The notes: generated from the letters alone by a model not told the origin. DNA of 64,000 nucleotides from Zeimonas arvi (GCF_008039575.1 NZ_VDUY01000009.1:1-64000), one strand, 5' to 3'. Shown: positions 39,456 to 48,525, numbered from the stretch's first letter. Program-made: numbers and translations.

Positions 39456-39462
39456 ACGGGAT

Positions 39463-40818
39463 TCAGCCGAAGCGGCCGTGCAGGAACCATCCGCCGGCCG
39501 CATCGTCGCGCAGGCGCTCGCGATAGATCCACAGCAGGCGGTGCAGCGAATCTTCGGCCACGAAGTAGTCGCGCTGCACCGAGCGATCCTCCCACCAGCC
39601 GCTTTCTATCCGCTCCGGACCGGCGAGCAGGCTCAGCGGACCGTCCCGGAAGGGGCGGCCGTTGCGCTCGCCGAGCGCCACCGGAGAATCGAGCAACCAT
39701 AGCGGGCGTGGCAGCGCAGCAAAGCGCGCCGCGGGTTCATCGGCTCCGGCCGGTTTTTCCGTGGCGCCGGGCGTGCGGCGCATGCTCGCGTCCGGTTGTC
39801 GGCTTGTTTCGGGCCTTCGCCGGAGTCTCGTCAGGTCGACCTCGCAGGCCTGCCAGGCAGCCTCGGGGCGATGGTCGGACAGCGGCTGCAGGCGCTGGAC
39901 CCGGTGCGGTCCCAGCCGGGCCTGCAGGCGCTCGATCAGCGGCGCCAGCGCCCCGGCCACGCTGGCCGGATCGGGGAACAATTGGCCGCTCTCGGCTGCG
40001 GCGGCGTCGATCTCGCTGCAGCGAAGCCTCAGCGCCGTGGCGGGAGCAGGCAGTTTCAACGCGGCCAGCCGCTCGCGCAGCAGCGGGCGCAGGCGATCGA
40101 CGTGCCAGGCCGGCTCGGCGAGGCCCGGCGCCACGATGGTATCGGGCGAGCCCTCGTCGTGCGCGATGAGCAGCTCGAAGCGGCGGGCTGCCCTGCGCGA
40201 AGCCTGCAGCCAGTGACAGAGCCGCTCGAGCAGCCGTCCGGCGGCCCAGTCCAGCGCCAGCGCGGAATCGACCCTGGCCGGCAACTCCAGGCACACGTCG
40301 AAGGCAGGCGGCGGCGCATGGCGGGGGCGGGGATCCGGGAGCCGGCCCAGCGCACGGTCGAGCTCGTCGAGCAGCGCCTGGCCGAAACGACGGGCGAGGC
40401 CGGCCCGTGGCAGCGCGAGCAAGGTCGAGATCCGGCGCAGGCCGGCGGATTCCAGGGCATCGAGATGATCCTGCCTTGCCGCGAGCAGCCCGACCGGCAG
40501 CGGGCCCAGGCAAGCGGGCAGGGCGGCGGGCTCGGCGCAGCGGGCGCCATCGCGCCAGCGGGCCAGCAGCGAGGCGGCGCCGGGCGTGGGCGCGCAGGCG
40601 ATCGAGGCCAGCCGGCCGTCGAGCTCCCGGCGGATCCGGTCTTCGAGCGCATCGAGACCGCCGAAGTAGCGCAGGCTGGGGCCGGTATCGAGCAGCAGCC
40701 CGGCGGGCGGCTCCAGGCTGACCACCGGAGTGAGGCACATGGCCCAGGTAGCCCATTGCGACAGGGCGTCGCGCTCGGACAGCGCCGACGCCTCGAACTG
40801 GATGGCATGCCAGAGCAT
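39463..40818 (-). CDS. imuB: ImuB, Y-family-like DNA polymerase subunit of the SOS mutasome
   Basis: Catalytically inactive Y-family relative that bridges DnaE2/ImuC to the beta clamp. The MLWHAIQF start, LLLDTGPSLRYFGG, the helix-hairpin-helix-like GLRRISTLLALPRAGLARRFG and the late VQRLQPLSDHRPEAAWQ motif are family landmarks. The C-terminal WLLDSP...ERIESGWWEDRSVQRDYFVAEDSLHRLLWIYRER segment is also typical of ImuB. I chose the ATG at 40818 (451 residues) because it opens the conserved MLW start; the longer frame to 40995 overlaps imuA. It is third gene of the lexA operon. Confidence 0.9.
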   Translation of the reverse strand: MLWHAIQFEASALSERDALSQWATWAMCLTPVVSLEPPAGLLLDTGPSLRYFGGLDALEDRIRRELDGRLASIACAPTPGAASLLARWRDGARCAEPAALPACLGPLPVGLLAARQDHLDALESAGLRRISTLLALPRAGLARRFGQALLDELDRALGRLPDPRPRHAPPPAFDVCLELPARVDSALALDWAAGRLLERLCHWLQASRRAARRFELLIAHDEGSPDTIVAPGLAEPAWHVDRLRPLLRERLAALKLPAPATALRLRCSEIDAAAAESGQLFPDPASVAGALAPLIERLQARLGPHRVQRLQPLSDHRPEAAWQACEVDLTRLRRRPETSRQPDASMRRTPGATEKPAGADEPAARFAALPRPLWLLDSPVALGERNGRPFRDGPLSLLAGPERIESGWWEDRSVQRDYFVAEDSLHRLLWIYRERLRDDAAGGWFLHGRFG

Positions 40819-40894
40819 GGCTGGATTCTCGTGACGCGGGCGAGCCGGCGCGCCGGTGCGCGAACCCGGTTCGATGAAACCGGGGACCCGCGGT

Positions 40895-41683
40895 TCAGTG
40901 GGTGCGGACCGGCTCGCGGCGCGAGGCTTCGTGGCGCGAGGGTTCGCGAGGGGCAGGGCTGCCGGCTTCATGCTGGGGGAGGCCATCGTTCGCATCCGCT
41001 TCGACGGCAGGCGAGGGGCGCAGGCGGATCGCGGTGGGCGGCCTGGGAAGGTCCACGGCGATCGGGCGCGCCAGCACCGGGCCTCGTCGCTTCAGGATCT
41101 GCACCGACAGCCGTTGCTGCGGACGCGGCAGCAGCAACAGGCGCAACGGCGCCGGCGACGCCTGGAACTGGGCAGGCAACTCGCGGAACAGGAAAACCGG
41201 GCCGCTGGCGCCGCGCGCGGCCGACTGCATTCTGCGCAGGTGCTCCGGGCGGCAGCGATCCTGGGGAATCCAGGCCAGCAGCGCGCCGAAGCTCGCGCTG
41301 CGCAGGGTCTGCTCGACCGCCCAGAGCCGGTCGGCGGCGTTGGGTGCCTGGATCACGATGAGGAACTCGGGATCGATGCCGAAATCGGCCAGCGCCGGGG
41401 CATAGGGAATCAGCGGCGGAGCCAGCAGGATCGTGACGCGCCGTTCGCGGCTGAGCTGGCGCAAGAGGGGAACCAGCAGCCTGAGCTCGCCGATGCCGGG
41501 TTCGCGAGCGATCAGTTCGGTGAGCATGCCGGCCGGCCAGCCGGCGCCGGGCAGTTCGGCGTCGAGCGCGCGGTAGCCGGTGGGCAGCGTGTCGACGCCC
41601 GCCTGCCCGAGCTGGCTGGCGCGCCAGACCGAGGCGGGCAGCAGCGCCCCTGCGGGGGGTTCGGTGGCCATGATCGGGGGCAT
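40895..41683 (-). CDS. imuA: ImuA, RecA-like translesion synthesis accessory protein
   Basis: Partner of ImuB and DnaE2 in damage-induced mutagenesis. The protein has the ImuA/SulA-like fold marks: DTLPTGYRALDAELPGAGWPAGMLTELIAREPGIGELRLLVPLL near residues 30-75, then ILLAPPLIPYAPAL and a RecA-like core. A basic Pro/Arg-rich tail follows from about residue 215. The length is 262 residues. It starts 21 bp after the lexA stop on the same strand, so it is almost certainly expressed from the lexA promoter and box. imuB follows after 76 bp. Confidence 0.87.
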   Translation of the reverse strand: MPPIMATEPPAGALLPASVWRASQLGQAGVDTLPTGYRALDAELPGAGWPAGMLTELIAREPGIGELRLLVPLLRQLSRERRVTILLAPPLIPYAPALADFGIDPEFLIVIQAPNAADRLWAVEQTLRSASFGALLAWIPQDRCRPEHLRRMQSAARGASGPVFLFRELPAQFQASPAPLRLLLLPRPQQRLSVQILKRRGPVLARPIAVDLPRPPTAIRLRPSPAVEADANDGLPQHEAGSPAPREPSRHEASRREPVRTH

Positions 41684-41704
41684 GCCAGAGTGCGCAGGGC
41701 CTTT

Positions 41705-42349
41705 CTAGAGCCCCTTGCCGGCTCGCACCAGGCCCACGCCGATGCCCTCGATGGCGAGCGCCTCGTGGCGGGTATCGACGACGATGGGAGCGAAGTCGGG
41801 GTTCTCGGGCAGCAGCTCGACCACGTGGCCGCGCCGCTGCCAGCGCTTGACGGTGACGTCGTCGCCGACCCGGGCGACGACGATCTGGCCGTTGCGGGCC
41901 TCGGCGGTGCGACGCACCGCGAGCAGGTCGCCGTCGAGAATGCCGGCGTCCCGCATGCTCATGCCACGAACCTTGAGAAGGTAGTCGGGGCGCTCGGAAA
42001 AGAGCCCGGGGTCGAGCGCGTAGTTGGCCTCGATATGTTCCTGGGCGAGGATGGGGCTTCCGGCGGCGACCCGGCCGACCAGGGGCAGGCTGAAGGCGAT
42101 CTGCACCGCTTGCGGCGCCTCGTTCCGTGCATCGGGCATCAGGCGCAGACGGATGCCGCGCGAGGTGCCCGAGGTGAGCTCGATGACGCCCTTGCGGGCA
42201 AGCGCCTTCAGATGTTCCTCGGCTGCGTTGGCGGAGCGGAAGCCGAGTTGCGCGGCGATCTCGGCCCGCGTGGGCGGAAAGCCGGTGTCGGCGATGTGCT
42301 GCCGGATCAGGGCGAGGATTTCCTGCTGTCTTGCGGTGAGCTCGCGCAT
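41705..42349 (-). CDS. lexA: LexA repressor
   Basis: SOS repressor that autocleaves when RecA is activated. The winged HTH is residues 1-65 ([32 protein letters not shown]). The Ala96-Gly97 cleavage bond lies in RVAAGSP. The catalytic dyad is Ser131 (GMSMRDAG) and Lys168 (DDVTVKRW). I chose the ATG at 42349 (214 residues) because it opens the canonical N-terminus; the longer frame to 42412 would cover the operator. Its own LexA box is 28 bp upstream. It heads a lexA-imuA-imuB operon. Confidence 0.96.
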   Translation of the reverse strand: MRELTARQQEILALIRQHIADTGFPPTRAEIAAQLGFRSANAAEEHLKALARKGVIELTSGTSRGIRLRLMPDARNEAPQAVQIAFSLPLVGRVAAGSPILAQEHIEANYALDPGLFSERPDYLLKVRGMSMRDAGILDGDLLAVRRTAEARNGQIVVARVGDDVTVKRWQRRGHVVELLPENPDFAPIVVDTRHEALAIEGIGVGLVRAGKGL

Positions 42350-42376
42350 CGGGGCGGATTCCGGAGGATTGTCGCA

Positions 42377-42396
42377 AACTGTATTTTCATACAGTA
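42377..42396 (-). promoter_or_regulatory. LexA (SOS) box in the lexA promoter
   Basis: A CTGT-N8-ACAG palindrome with an AT-rich centre and flanking TA lies 28 bp before the lexA start. A -35-like TTGAAA on the minus strand (42407-42412) places the box over the -10 region, which fits autorepression. The divergent RRM gene starts 194 bp away on the other side. Confidence 0.92.
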
Positions 42397-42512
42397 AGCC
42401 GCCGCTTTTCAAGCCCTCCGATATTTTTCCCGGCGCCGTCAGGAAACTCCTGTGCAGGCTCCGGCATTTGTGGCAAAGTCATCACGAGCCGTTCGAAAAG
42501 GGCGGCTCTGGA

Positions 42513-42558
42513 ATTGCATTTCTCGGTCAGCTGGTTCCGGTGTTCCTCGAAATGCAAT
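42513..42558 (+). other. inverted repeat in the 5' leader of the RRM gene
   Basis: A perfect 10-bp inverted repeat (ATTGCATTTC at 42513-42522, GAAATGCAAT at 42549-42558) with a 26-nt loop lies 31 bp upstream of the start codon. It sits in an unusually long, less GC-rich leader. A GAGGA ribosome-binding site at 42573-42577 lies just after it. It could be a regulatory RNA structure. Confidence 0.45.
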
Positions 42559-42589
42559 GTTCGAAACGGTTCGAGGATTCGTACACCCG

Positions 42590-43093
42590 ATGGGAACCAA
42601 GATCTACGTGGGCAATCTGCCCTGGCGCGCCACCGATGCCCAGCTCTCCGAGCTCTTCGGAGCGCACGGCGAAGTCACCGACGCGCGCATCGTCACCGAT
42701 CGTGAAACCGGCCGCTCGCGCGGCTTCGGATTCGTCACCATGACCTCGGCCGATGCCGCTCAGGCCGCGATCCGCGCGCTCAACGGCTATTCGCTCGAAG
42801 GCCGCAGTCTGGTGGTCAACGAGGCGCGCGAGCAAGGCGGTGGCGGCGGCTTCGGCGGCGGCGGTGGCGGTGGCCGTCGTCCCGGCGGTGGCGGCGGCTA
42901 CGGTGGTGGTGGTGGTGGCGGCGGCGGCGGCGGCTACGGCGGTGGTGGTGGCGGTTACCGGGGTGGCGGCGGCGACCGCGGCGGTGGTGGCGGCTACGGT
43001 GGTGGCGGTGGCGGCGATCGCGGCGGCTACGGCGGCGGCGACCGCGAGGGCGGCCGCGGCGGCCCGCGCCGGGCACGGCAGTTCGGCCAGTAA
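42590..43093 (+). CDS. glycine-rich RRM RNA-binding protein
   Basis: Single RNA-recognition motif at residues 3-80 with RNP2 (KIYVGNLPW) and RNP1 (RGFGFVTM), followed by an ~85-residue Gly-rich tail with interspersed Arg, Tyr and Asp (runs of Gly with [12 protein letters not shown] and GGDRGG). The architecture matches cyanobacterial and proteobacterial Rbp proteins, which are often cold- or stress-induced and act as RNA chaperones. The length is 167 residues. The Gly tail is coded by GGT/GGC repeats and may vary between strains. It is divergent from lexA and preceded by a structured leader. Confidence 0.93.
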   Translation: MGTKIYVGNLPWRATDAQLSELFGAHGEVTDARIVTDRETGRSRGFGFVTMTSADAAQAAIRALNGYSLEGRSLVVNEAREQGGGGGFGGGGGGGRRPGGGGGYGGGGGGGGGGGYGGGGGGYRGGGGDRGGGGGYGGGGGGDRGGYGGGDREGGRGGPRRARQFGQ

Positions 43094-43184
43094 GCCGCCT
43101 GGCCCGGTCCAGGTCTGATCGAGCATCAGGCCTGGCTCGGGCCCTGCCGGTCACGGCGGCCGGGCAATCCGGCCGCCCGGCGGA

Positions 43185-44834
43185 TCACATCCCGGGGTAG
43201 TTCGGGCCTCCGCCTCCCTCCGGCACCACCCACACGATGTTCTGCGTGGGGTCCTTGATGTCGCAGGTCTTGCAGTGCACGCAGTTCTGCGCGTTGATCT
43301 GCAGGCGGTCGCTGCCGTCGTCTTCCTTCACGAACTCGTACACGCCGGCCGGGCAGTAGCGCTGCTCGGGGCCCGCGTACTTCGCGAGGTTGGTCTTCAC
43401 CGGGACCGAGGCGTCCTTCAGCGTCAGGTGGATCGGCTGGTTCTCCTCGTGATTGGTGTTCGAGACGAACACCGAGGACAGCCGGTCGAAGCTCAGCTTG
43501 CCGTCGGGTTTCGGATACTCGATGGGCGCGCACTCGGCTGCCGGCTTCAGGTAGGCGTGGTCGGGCTTGCTCGTGTGCATGGTCCACGGCGCTTTGCCCT
43601 TGAAGACCACCTGGTCGATGCCGACCAGCAACGTGCCCAGCCACAGCCCCTTGCCCATGGCTGGCTTGAAGTTGCGCGCCCGGTAAAGCTCGTCGTGCAG
43701 CCACGAGGCCCGGAAGGCCTCCGGATAGGCGGTGAGGCGGTCGCTCGAGCGGCCCGCGCCGATCGCCTCGAAGGCGGCGTCGGCGGCCAGCATGCCGGTC
43801 TTGATCGCCGCGTGGCTGCCCTTGATCCGCGAGGCGTTCAGGAAGCCGGCATCGCAGCCGATCAGGCAGCCGCCGGGGAAGGTGAAGTCGGGCAGCGAAT
43901 TGATGCCGCCGGCGGTGATCGCCCGCGCTCCGTAGGACAGGCGCTTGCCGCCCTCGAGGAAATGACGGATGGCCGGGTGTGTCTTGTAGCGCTGGAACTC
44001 CTCGAAGGGCGACAGCCAGGGGTTGCTGTAGTTCAGGCCGACCACGAAGCCGACGGCGACCTTGTTGTCGTCGAAGTGATAGAGAAAGGAGCCGCCGTAA
44101 GTGTCGCTCGACAGCGGCCAACCGGCGGTGTGGATCACCAGGCCGGGCTTGTGCTTGGCCGGGTCGATCTCCCAGAGCTCCTTCAGGCCGATGCCGTAGC
44201 TCTGCGGGTCGCGGCCGGCGTCGAGCGCGAACTTCGAGATCAGCTGCTTGCCAAGGTGGCCCCGCGCGCCTTCGGCGAAGAAGGTGTACTTCGCATGCAG
44301 CTCCATGCCGGGCTGGAAGGCGTCGGTGGGCTCGCCGTCGCGACCCACGCCCATGTTGCCGGTGGCCACGCCTTTCACCGAGCCGTCTTCGTTGTAGAGG
44401 ATTTCCGAAGCCGCGAAACCCGGGTAGATCTCCACGCCCAGCGCCTCGGCCTGCTGGCCCAGCCAGCGCACCAGGTTGCCCAGGCTGATCACGTAGTTGC
44501 CGTGGTTCTGGAAGCAGGCCGGCAGCATCCAGTTGGGCACTTGCCGCGAGCCGGTCTCGGACAGGAAGAGAAAGCGGTCTTCGCTGACCTCGGTGTCGAG
44601 CGGCGCGCCCATCGATTTCCAGTCGGGCAGCAGCTCGTTCAGCGCGCGCGGATCCATGACCGCGCCCGACAGGATGTGGGCGCCGACCTCCGAGCCCTTC
44701 TCGAGCACGCAGACGCCGATCTCGCCGCCTTTCTCGGCGGCCAGCTGCTTGAGCCTGATCGCGGCGGCCAGGCCGGCGGGACCGCCGCCGACGATGACCA
44801 CGTCGAATTCCATCGAGTCGCGCTGGACTTCCAT
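43185..44834 (-). CDS. electron transfer flavoprotein-ubiquinone oxidoreductase
   Basis: Membrane-associated EtfQO (ETF dehydrogenase) passes electrons from acyl-CoA dehydrogenases via ETF to ubiquinone. The FAD-binding VVIVGGGPAGLAAAIRL opens the protein. The ubiquinone region LFLSETGSRQVPNWMLP and the GGCLIGCDAGFLNASRIKGSHAAIKTGMLAA segment are typical. The C-terminal [4Fe-4S] ferredoxin-like domain has Cys in RYCPAGVYEF and NCVHCKTCDIKDPTQNI. The length is 549 residues from ATG 44834, which follows a TCCGGAG site. It is divergent from the SDR gene. Confidence 0.95.
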   Translation of the reverse strand: MEVQRDSMEFDVVIVGGGPAGLAAAIRLKQLAAEKGGEIGVCVLEKGSEVGAHILSGAVMDPRALNELLPDWKSMGAPLDTEVSEDRFLFLSETGSRQVPNWMLPACFQNHGNYVISLGNLVRWLGQQAEALGVEIYPGFAASEILYNEDGSVKGVATGNMGVGRDGEPTDAFQPGMELHAKYTFFAEGARGHLGKQLISKFALDAGRDPQSYGIGLKELWEIDPAKHKPGLVIHTAGWPLSSDTYGGSFLYHFDDNKVAVGFVVGLNYSNPWLSPFEEFQRYKTHPAIRHFLEGGKRLSYGARAITAGGINSLPDFTFPGGCLIGCDAGFLNASRIKGSHAAIKTGMLAADAAFEAIGAGRSSDRLTAYPEAFRASWLHDELYRARNFKPAMGKGLWLGTLLVGIDQVVFKGKAPWTMHTSKPDHAYLKPAAECAPIEYPKPDGKLSFDRLSSVFVSNTNHEENQPIHLTLKDASVPVKTNLAKYAGPEQRYCPAGVYEFVKEDDGSDRLQINAQNCVHCKTCDIKDPTQNIVWVVPEGGGGPNYPGM

Positions 44835-45006
44835 GTTTTCTCCGGAGGATGCGATGAATGCTTTCGTCAATTTCCGATTGTCCGGGAAACCGGCGGGTGC
44901 GCGCAAACACGGCGAGTCCCCCGCGCGATTCGGATAACATCGGGCGCAACGAAATCCGGAAATCATCACGGCCGTGATCGACGCGGCCTGCAAGGGAGAG
45001 AAGACT

Positions 45007-45780
45007 GTGGCGACTTCATTCGATCTGACCGGCAAGACCGCGCTGGTCACCGGGGCCTCCAGCGGTCTGGGCGCGCGCTTCGCGAAGCTGCTCGCGGACA
45101 ACGGCGCGCAGGTGGTGCTGGCCTCGCGCCGCGTCGAGCGGCTCAAGGAGCTGCGCGCCGAGATCGAGTCGGCAGGGGGCGACGCCCACGTGGTCGCGCT
45201 CGACGTGACCGACAATGCGGCGATCGAGGCGGCCGTCGCGCAGGCCGAGACCGACGCCGGCCCGATCGACATCCTGGTCAACAACTCGGGCGTGAGCACC
45301 ACGCAGCGGCTGGTCGACGTCACCGCCGAGGACTACGACTTCGTCTTCGACACCAACACCCGGGGCGCCTTCTTCGTGGCGCAGGCGGTCGCCCGCCGGA
45401 TGATCGGCCGCGCCAAGGAAGAACCGCAGCGCCCCGCGCGCATCATCAACGTGGCCTCGATGGCGGGGCTGCGCGTGCTGGCGCAGATCGGCGTGTACTG
45501 CATGAGCAAGGCGGCCGTCGTCCACATGACGAAGGCCATGGCGCTCGAGTGGGGGCGCTACAACATCAACGTCAACGCGGTCTGTCCCGGCTACATCGAG
45601 ACCGAGATCAACGCCCATCACTGGCAGACCGAGGCCGGCCAGAAGCTGATCCGGATGCTGCCGCGGCGGCGCGTGGGCAAGCCCGAGGACCTCGACGGCG
45701 TCATGCTGATGCTGGCCTCGGACCAGTCGGATTTCATCAACGGCGCGGTGATCGCCGCCGACGACGGTTTCGCCCTGTAG
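45007..45780 (+). CDS. SDR-family NAD(P)-dependent oxidoreductase
   Basis: Classical short-chain dehydrogenase. The cofactor loop is TGASSGLGARFA near residue 15, followed by LDVTD, the NNSG motif, catalytic Ser in NVASMAG and YCMSK for the Tyr/Lys pair near 167, and PGYIETEIN after it. The substrate is not evident. GTG at 45007 follows AGGGAGAG and gives 257 residues; a GTG at 44974 is possible. The P450 gene begins 4 bp after the stop, so the two form an operon. Confidence 0.88.
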   Translation: MATSFDLTGKTALVTGASSGLGARFAKLLADNGAQVVLASRRVERLKELRAEIESAGGDAHVVALDVTDNAAIEAAVAQAETDAGPIDILVNNSGVSTTQRLVDVTAEDYDFVFDTNTRGAFFVAQAVARRMIGRAKEEPQRPARIINVASMAGLRVLAQIGVYCMSKAAVVHMTKAMALEWGRYNINVNAVCPGYIETEINAHHWQTEAGQKLIRMLPRRRVGKPEDLDGVMLMLASDQSDFINGAVIAADDGFAL

Positions 45781-45784
45781 GCCG

Positions 45785-47029
45785 ATGAGCGAGACCGCGG
45801 TGCGGCTCGACGATCCTGCCGAAGCGGCGGCCTTTGCAGCCGCATTCGAGCTGTCGGCACCGCCGGCCGATTTCGTCGACGACCCGTATCCGTGTTACCG
45901 GGCCCTGCGCGAGCACGACCCGGTCCGCAGGCTGGCCGACGGCAGCCTCTTCCTCACGCGCTACGAGGATGTCTCGGCGATCTACCGGAGCCCGCACGCG
46001 AGTTCCGACAAGAAGCGCGAGTTCCGTCCCAAGTTCGGCGATTCGCCGCTGTACGCTCATCACACCACCAGCCTGGTGTTCAACGACCCGCCGCTGCACA
46101 CGCGGGTGCGCAAGCTGATCCTGGGCGCGCTGAGCCAGCGGGCGGTGGCGCGGATGGAGGCGGGAGTCGAGGCGCTGGTCGACGGCCTGCTCGACGCGAT
46201 GCAGGACAAGGGCAGCTTCGACCTGATCGACGACTTCGCGGCGCAGATTCCGGTCGAGGTGATCGGCAATCTCCTCGCGGTGCCGCGGGCCGACCGGGGC
46301 CCCTTGCGCGGCTGGTCGCTGGCCATCCTCGCGGCGCTCGAGCCCTTGCCGTCGGCCGGCATGCTCGATGCGGGCAACGCCGCGGTGCGCGAGTTCTCGG
46401 CCTATCTCGATGGCCTGATCGCCGATCGGCGGACGCGGCCGCTCGACCCCGAGGAAGACGTGCTGACTCGCCTGATCCAGGGCGAAGTCGATGGCGAGCG
46501 GCTGACCCACGCCGAGTTGGTGCAGAACTGCATCTTCCTGCTCAATGCCGGCCACGAGACCACGACCAACCTGATCGGCAACGGACTCGACTCGCTGCTC
46601 GCGCATCCCGGCGAGTTCCGACGGCTGGCCGGTGATCCCTCGCTGCTGAACACCGCGGTCGAGGAGATGCTTCGCTTCGAGAGTCCGCTCCAGTTCAACA
46701 ACCGGTGCATGACCGCCGACTGCGAGATCGGCGGGCGGGCGGTCGTCGCAGGCACGCTGGTCACGCTGTGCCTGGGGGCAGCCAATCGCGATCCTTCGCA
46801 GTTCGCGGACCCCGAGCGCTTCGACGTCGGTCGCAAGCCGAACCGACACCTGGCCTTCGGGCACGGCGATCACGCCTGCGCGGGAATGAGCGTGGCGCGG
46901 ATGGAAGGGCGGGTCGCGATCGGCCGGCTTGTCGCGCGTTTTCCGGGCCTGCAGCGCGACGGCGAGCCGCAGCGCGACCGGCGGCTTCGCTTCCGCGGCT
47001 ATTCGCACCTGCCTGCTCGGGCGGGCTGA
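45785..47029 (+). CDS. cytochrome P450
   Basis: Soluble bacterial P450 monooxygenase of 414 residues. The oxygen-activation helix motif is NAGHETTTNLIGN near residue 257, the ExxR motif lies in VEEMLRFESPLQ, and the heme-thiolate loop is FGHGDHACAGMSVARME near 360 with the axial Cys. No ferredoxin or reductase gene is adjacent, so redox partners must be elsewhere. It is co-transcribed with the SDR gene, suggesting hydroxylation followed by alcohol oxidation. The substrate class (alicyclic, fatty acid or terpenoid) cannot be read from sequence. Confidence 0.93.
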   Translation: MSETAVRLDDPAEAAAFAAAFELSAPPADFVDDPYPCYRALREHDPVRRLADGSLFLTRYEDVSAIYRSPHASSDKKREFRPKFGDSPLYAHHTTSLVFNDPPLHTRVRKLILGALSQRAVARMEAGVEALVDGLLDAMQDKGSFDLIDDFAAQIPVEVIGNLLAVPRADRGPLRGWSLAILAALEPLPSAGMLDAGNAAVREFSAYLDGLIADRRTRPLDPEEDVLTRLIQGEVDGERLTHAELVQNCIFLLNAGHETTTNLIGNGLDSLLAHPGEFRRLAGDPSLLNTAVEEMLRFESPLQFNNRCMTADCEIGGRAVVAGTLVTLCLGAANRDPSQFADPERFDVGRKPNRHLAFGHGDHACAGMSVARMEGRVAIGRLVARFPGLQRDGEPQRDRRLRFRGYSHLPARAG

Positions 47030-47097
47030 GGCCGCGCGCAGACGTCCGGCGCGCAAGCGCCGGCGCGTCCGACAGTTCCTGCCCGCCGGAGCGCTTC

Positions 47098-48474
47098 TCA
47101 GTCGTGGTTCGCGCCGGGACCGCCGAGCCGGCGCTTGATGCCTTCCCGGATGTGCCGGATGCCCAGTGCCACGATCAGCGCGATCGGCACCACCGACAGG
47201 CCCGCCGCGAGGTCCGCGTCGACCGGCCAGCCGGCAGCCTTGGCCGCCTTGGCGAGGTAGCCGACCAGGCCTACCGCGTAGTAGGTGATCGCGGCCACCG
47301 ACAGGCCCTCGACCGTCTGCTGCAGGTTCAACTGCAGCCGGGCCCGGCGGTTCATTGCGGCGAGCAGCGCCTGGTTCTGGTGCTCGCGCTCGATGTCGAC
47401 GCGGGTGCGCAACAGCGCGCTCGCCCGCCCGATCCGCTCGGCGGTGGCGTCGACGCGCCGGGCCACGCTCTCGCAGAAGGCCATCGCCGGCCCGAAGCGG
47501 CGCTCCAGGAAGCCGGTGGGCGTCTGCAGGCCGGGCAGCCGGCCATGGCGCAGGCCGGCGCCACGCTGCTGGACGAGGGCGTGGTAGGCGCGGGCAGCCG
47601 CGAATCGAAAGCCGGTCACGCCCGAGATCCGCTCGACGGTGGCGGCCAGCCGCGTGATCTCGCGCAGCAGCGCGGGCTCGTCGGCCGCCTGGGCGCTTTC
47701 CAGCCTGGCGACCAGCGCGCTCAGCGAGCGCTCGACCGCATCGAGCTCGGCGGCGGTCTTGCGTGCGATCGGAAAGGCCAGCATCGCCATCATCCGGTAG
47801 ACCTCGATCTCGATCAGGCGCTGCACCTCGCGGCCCGTCAGCGTGCGGCTGGTGTTCCGGGTCAGCAGCAGGAAGCGGGTGAAGCCGTCCGGCCCCACCC
47901 TGAAGTCGGTGCAGGCGGTCGCGTCGCCGTCGGCCAGCGTGGCAGCGGTCAGCGAATCACGATCGAACAGGTCGGCGAAGCTCTCCCGCATGTCCGCCGG
48001 CAAAACCGCCACGTGCAGCCCGGCGATCTGCCGGCCGGGCAGCGCAGCGAGCCAGTCGCCGGGCAGCACCGACAGCGCGGGCGTGACGAAGGGGTTGGCG
48101 GCGCTGCAGTCATCGCGGTAGACGGTCAGGTCGTCGAACTCTCCGTGGCGCTCCCACTTGAGCCGGAAGCTGCCGAAGTCGCCGAAGAAATGGCGCACCC
48201 CGGGGGCCGGGCCCGGGCGCCCGAGGCGCTCGCAGAGCCTGACGACGGCCTCGAAAATGAGACCTGGCTGGCCCGGGTCGGCTGCCTGGCTCTCGGGGCC
48301 CAGCAAGGCGATGTGCGACACTGACTGCGGCGATTCGACTGCGTGCCGCGGCCGGGCGTGGATCTCGCTCTGAAGCGCGGATCGCTCCGGATGCGATCGC
48401 GGCAGTTGCGGCAGTTCCTGCGCGCCGTGGCCGGGATCGAGGCCTGAATCGCCCGGATGACTGGAAGCTTTCAC
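47098..48474 (-). CDS. DUF3422-family membrane-anchored protein
   Basis: Conserved proteobacterial protein of unknown function. The N-terminus has SHPERSALQSEIHARP, like the family's HP..R..L..E.HARP signature. The central region is helical, and two hydrophobic segments at the C-terminus (AAITYYAVGLVGYLAKAA and ALIVALGIRHI flanks, about 395-445) are followed by a basic tail. GTG at 48474 gives 458 residues. Its 5' end overlaps the longest form of the divergent thioesterase gene, so one of the two starts must be shorter. Confidence 0.78.
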   Translation of the reverse strand: MKASSHPGDSGLDPGHGAQELPQLPRSHPERSALQSEIHARPRHAVESPQSVSHIALLGPESQAADPGQPGLIFEAVVRLCERLGRPGPAPGVRHFFGDFGSFRLKWERHGEFDDLTVYRDDCSAANPFVTPALSVLPGDWLAALPGRQIAGLHVAVLPADMRESFADLFDRDSLTAATLADGDATACTDFRVGPDGFTRFLLLTRNTSRTLTGREVQRLIEIEVYRMMAMLAFPIARKTAAELDAVERSLSALVARLESAQAADEPALLREITRLAATVERISGVTGFRFAAARAYHALVQQRGAGLRHGRLPGLQTPTGFLERRFGPAMAFCESVARRVDATAERIGRASALLRTRVDIEREHQNQALLAAMNRRARLQLNLQQTVEGLSVAAITYYAVGLVGYLAKAAKAAGWPVDADLAAGLSVVPIALIVALGIRHIREGIKRRLGGPGANHD

Positions 48475-48525
48475 GGAGATCGACCGAGGGTGGCTGGGAA
48501 GCGAATCGACGAAGAACGGAGACCG

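Noticed and set aside
40819-40995. Longer ImuB start at 40995
   Set aside because: It would overlap the imuA coding region by about 100 bp and add an Arg/Pro-rich tail not seen in the family; the MLW start at 40818 fits better.
42840-43080. Tandem GGT/GGC repeats that look like a microsatellite or repeat array
   Set aside because: They code in frame for the Gly-rich tail of the RRM protein; no spacers, so not CRISPR.
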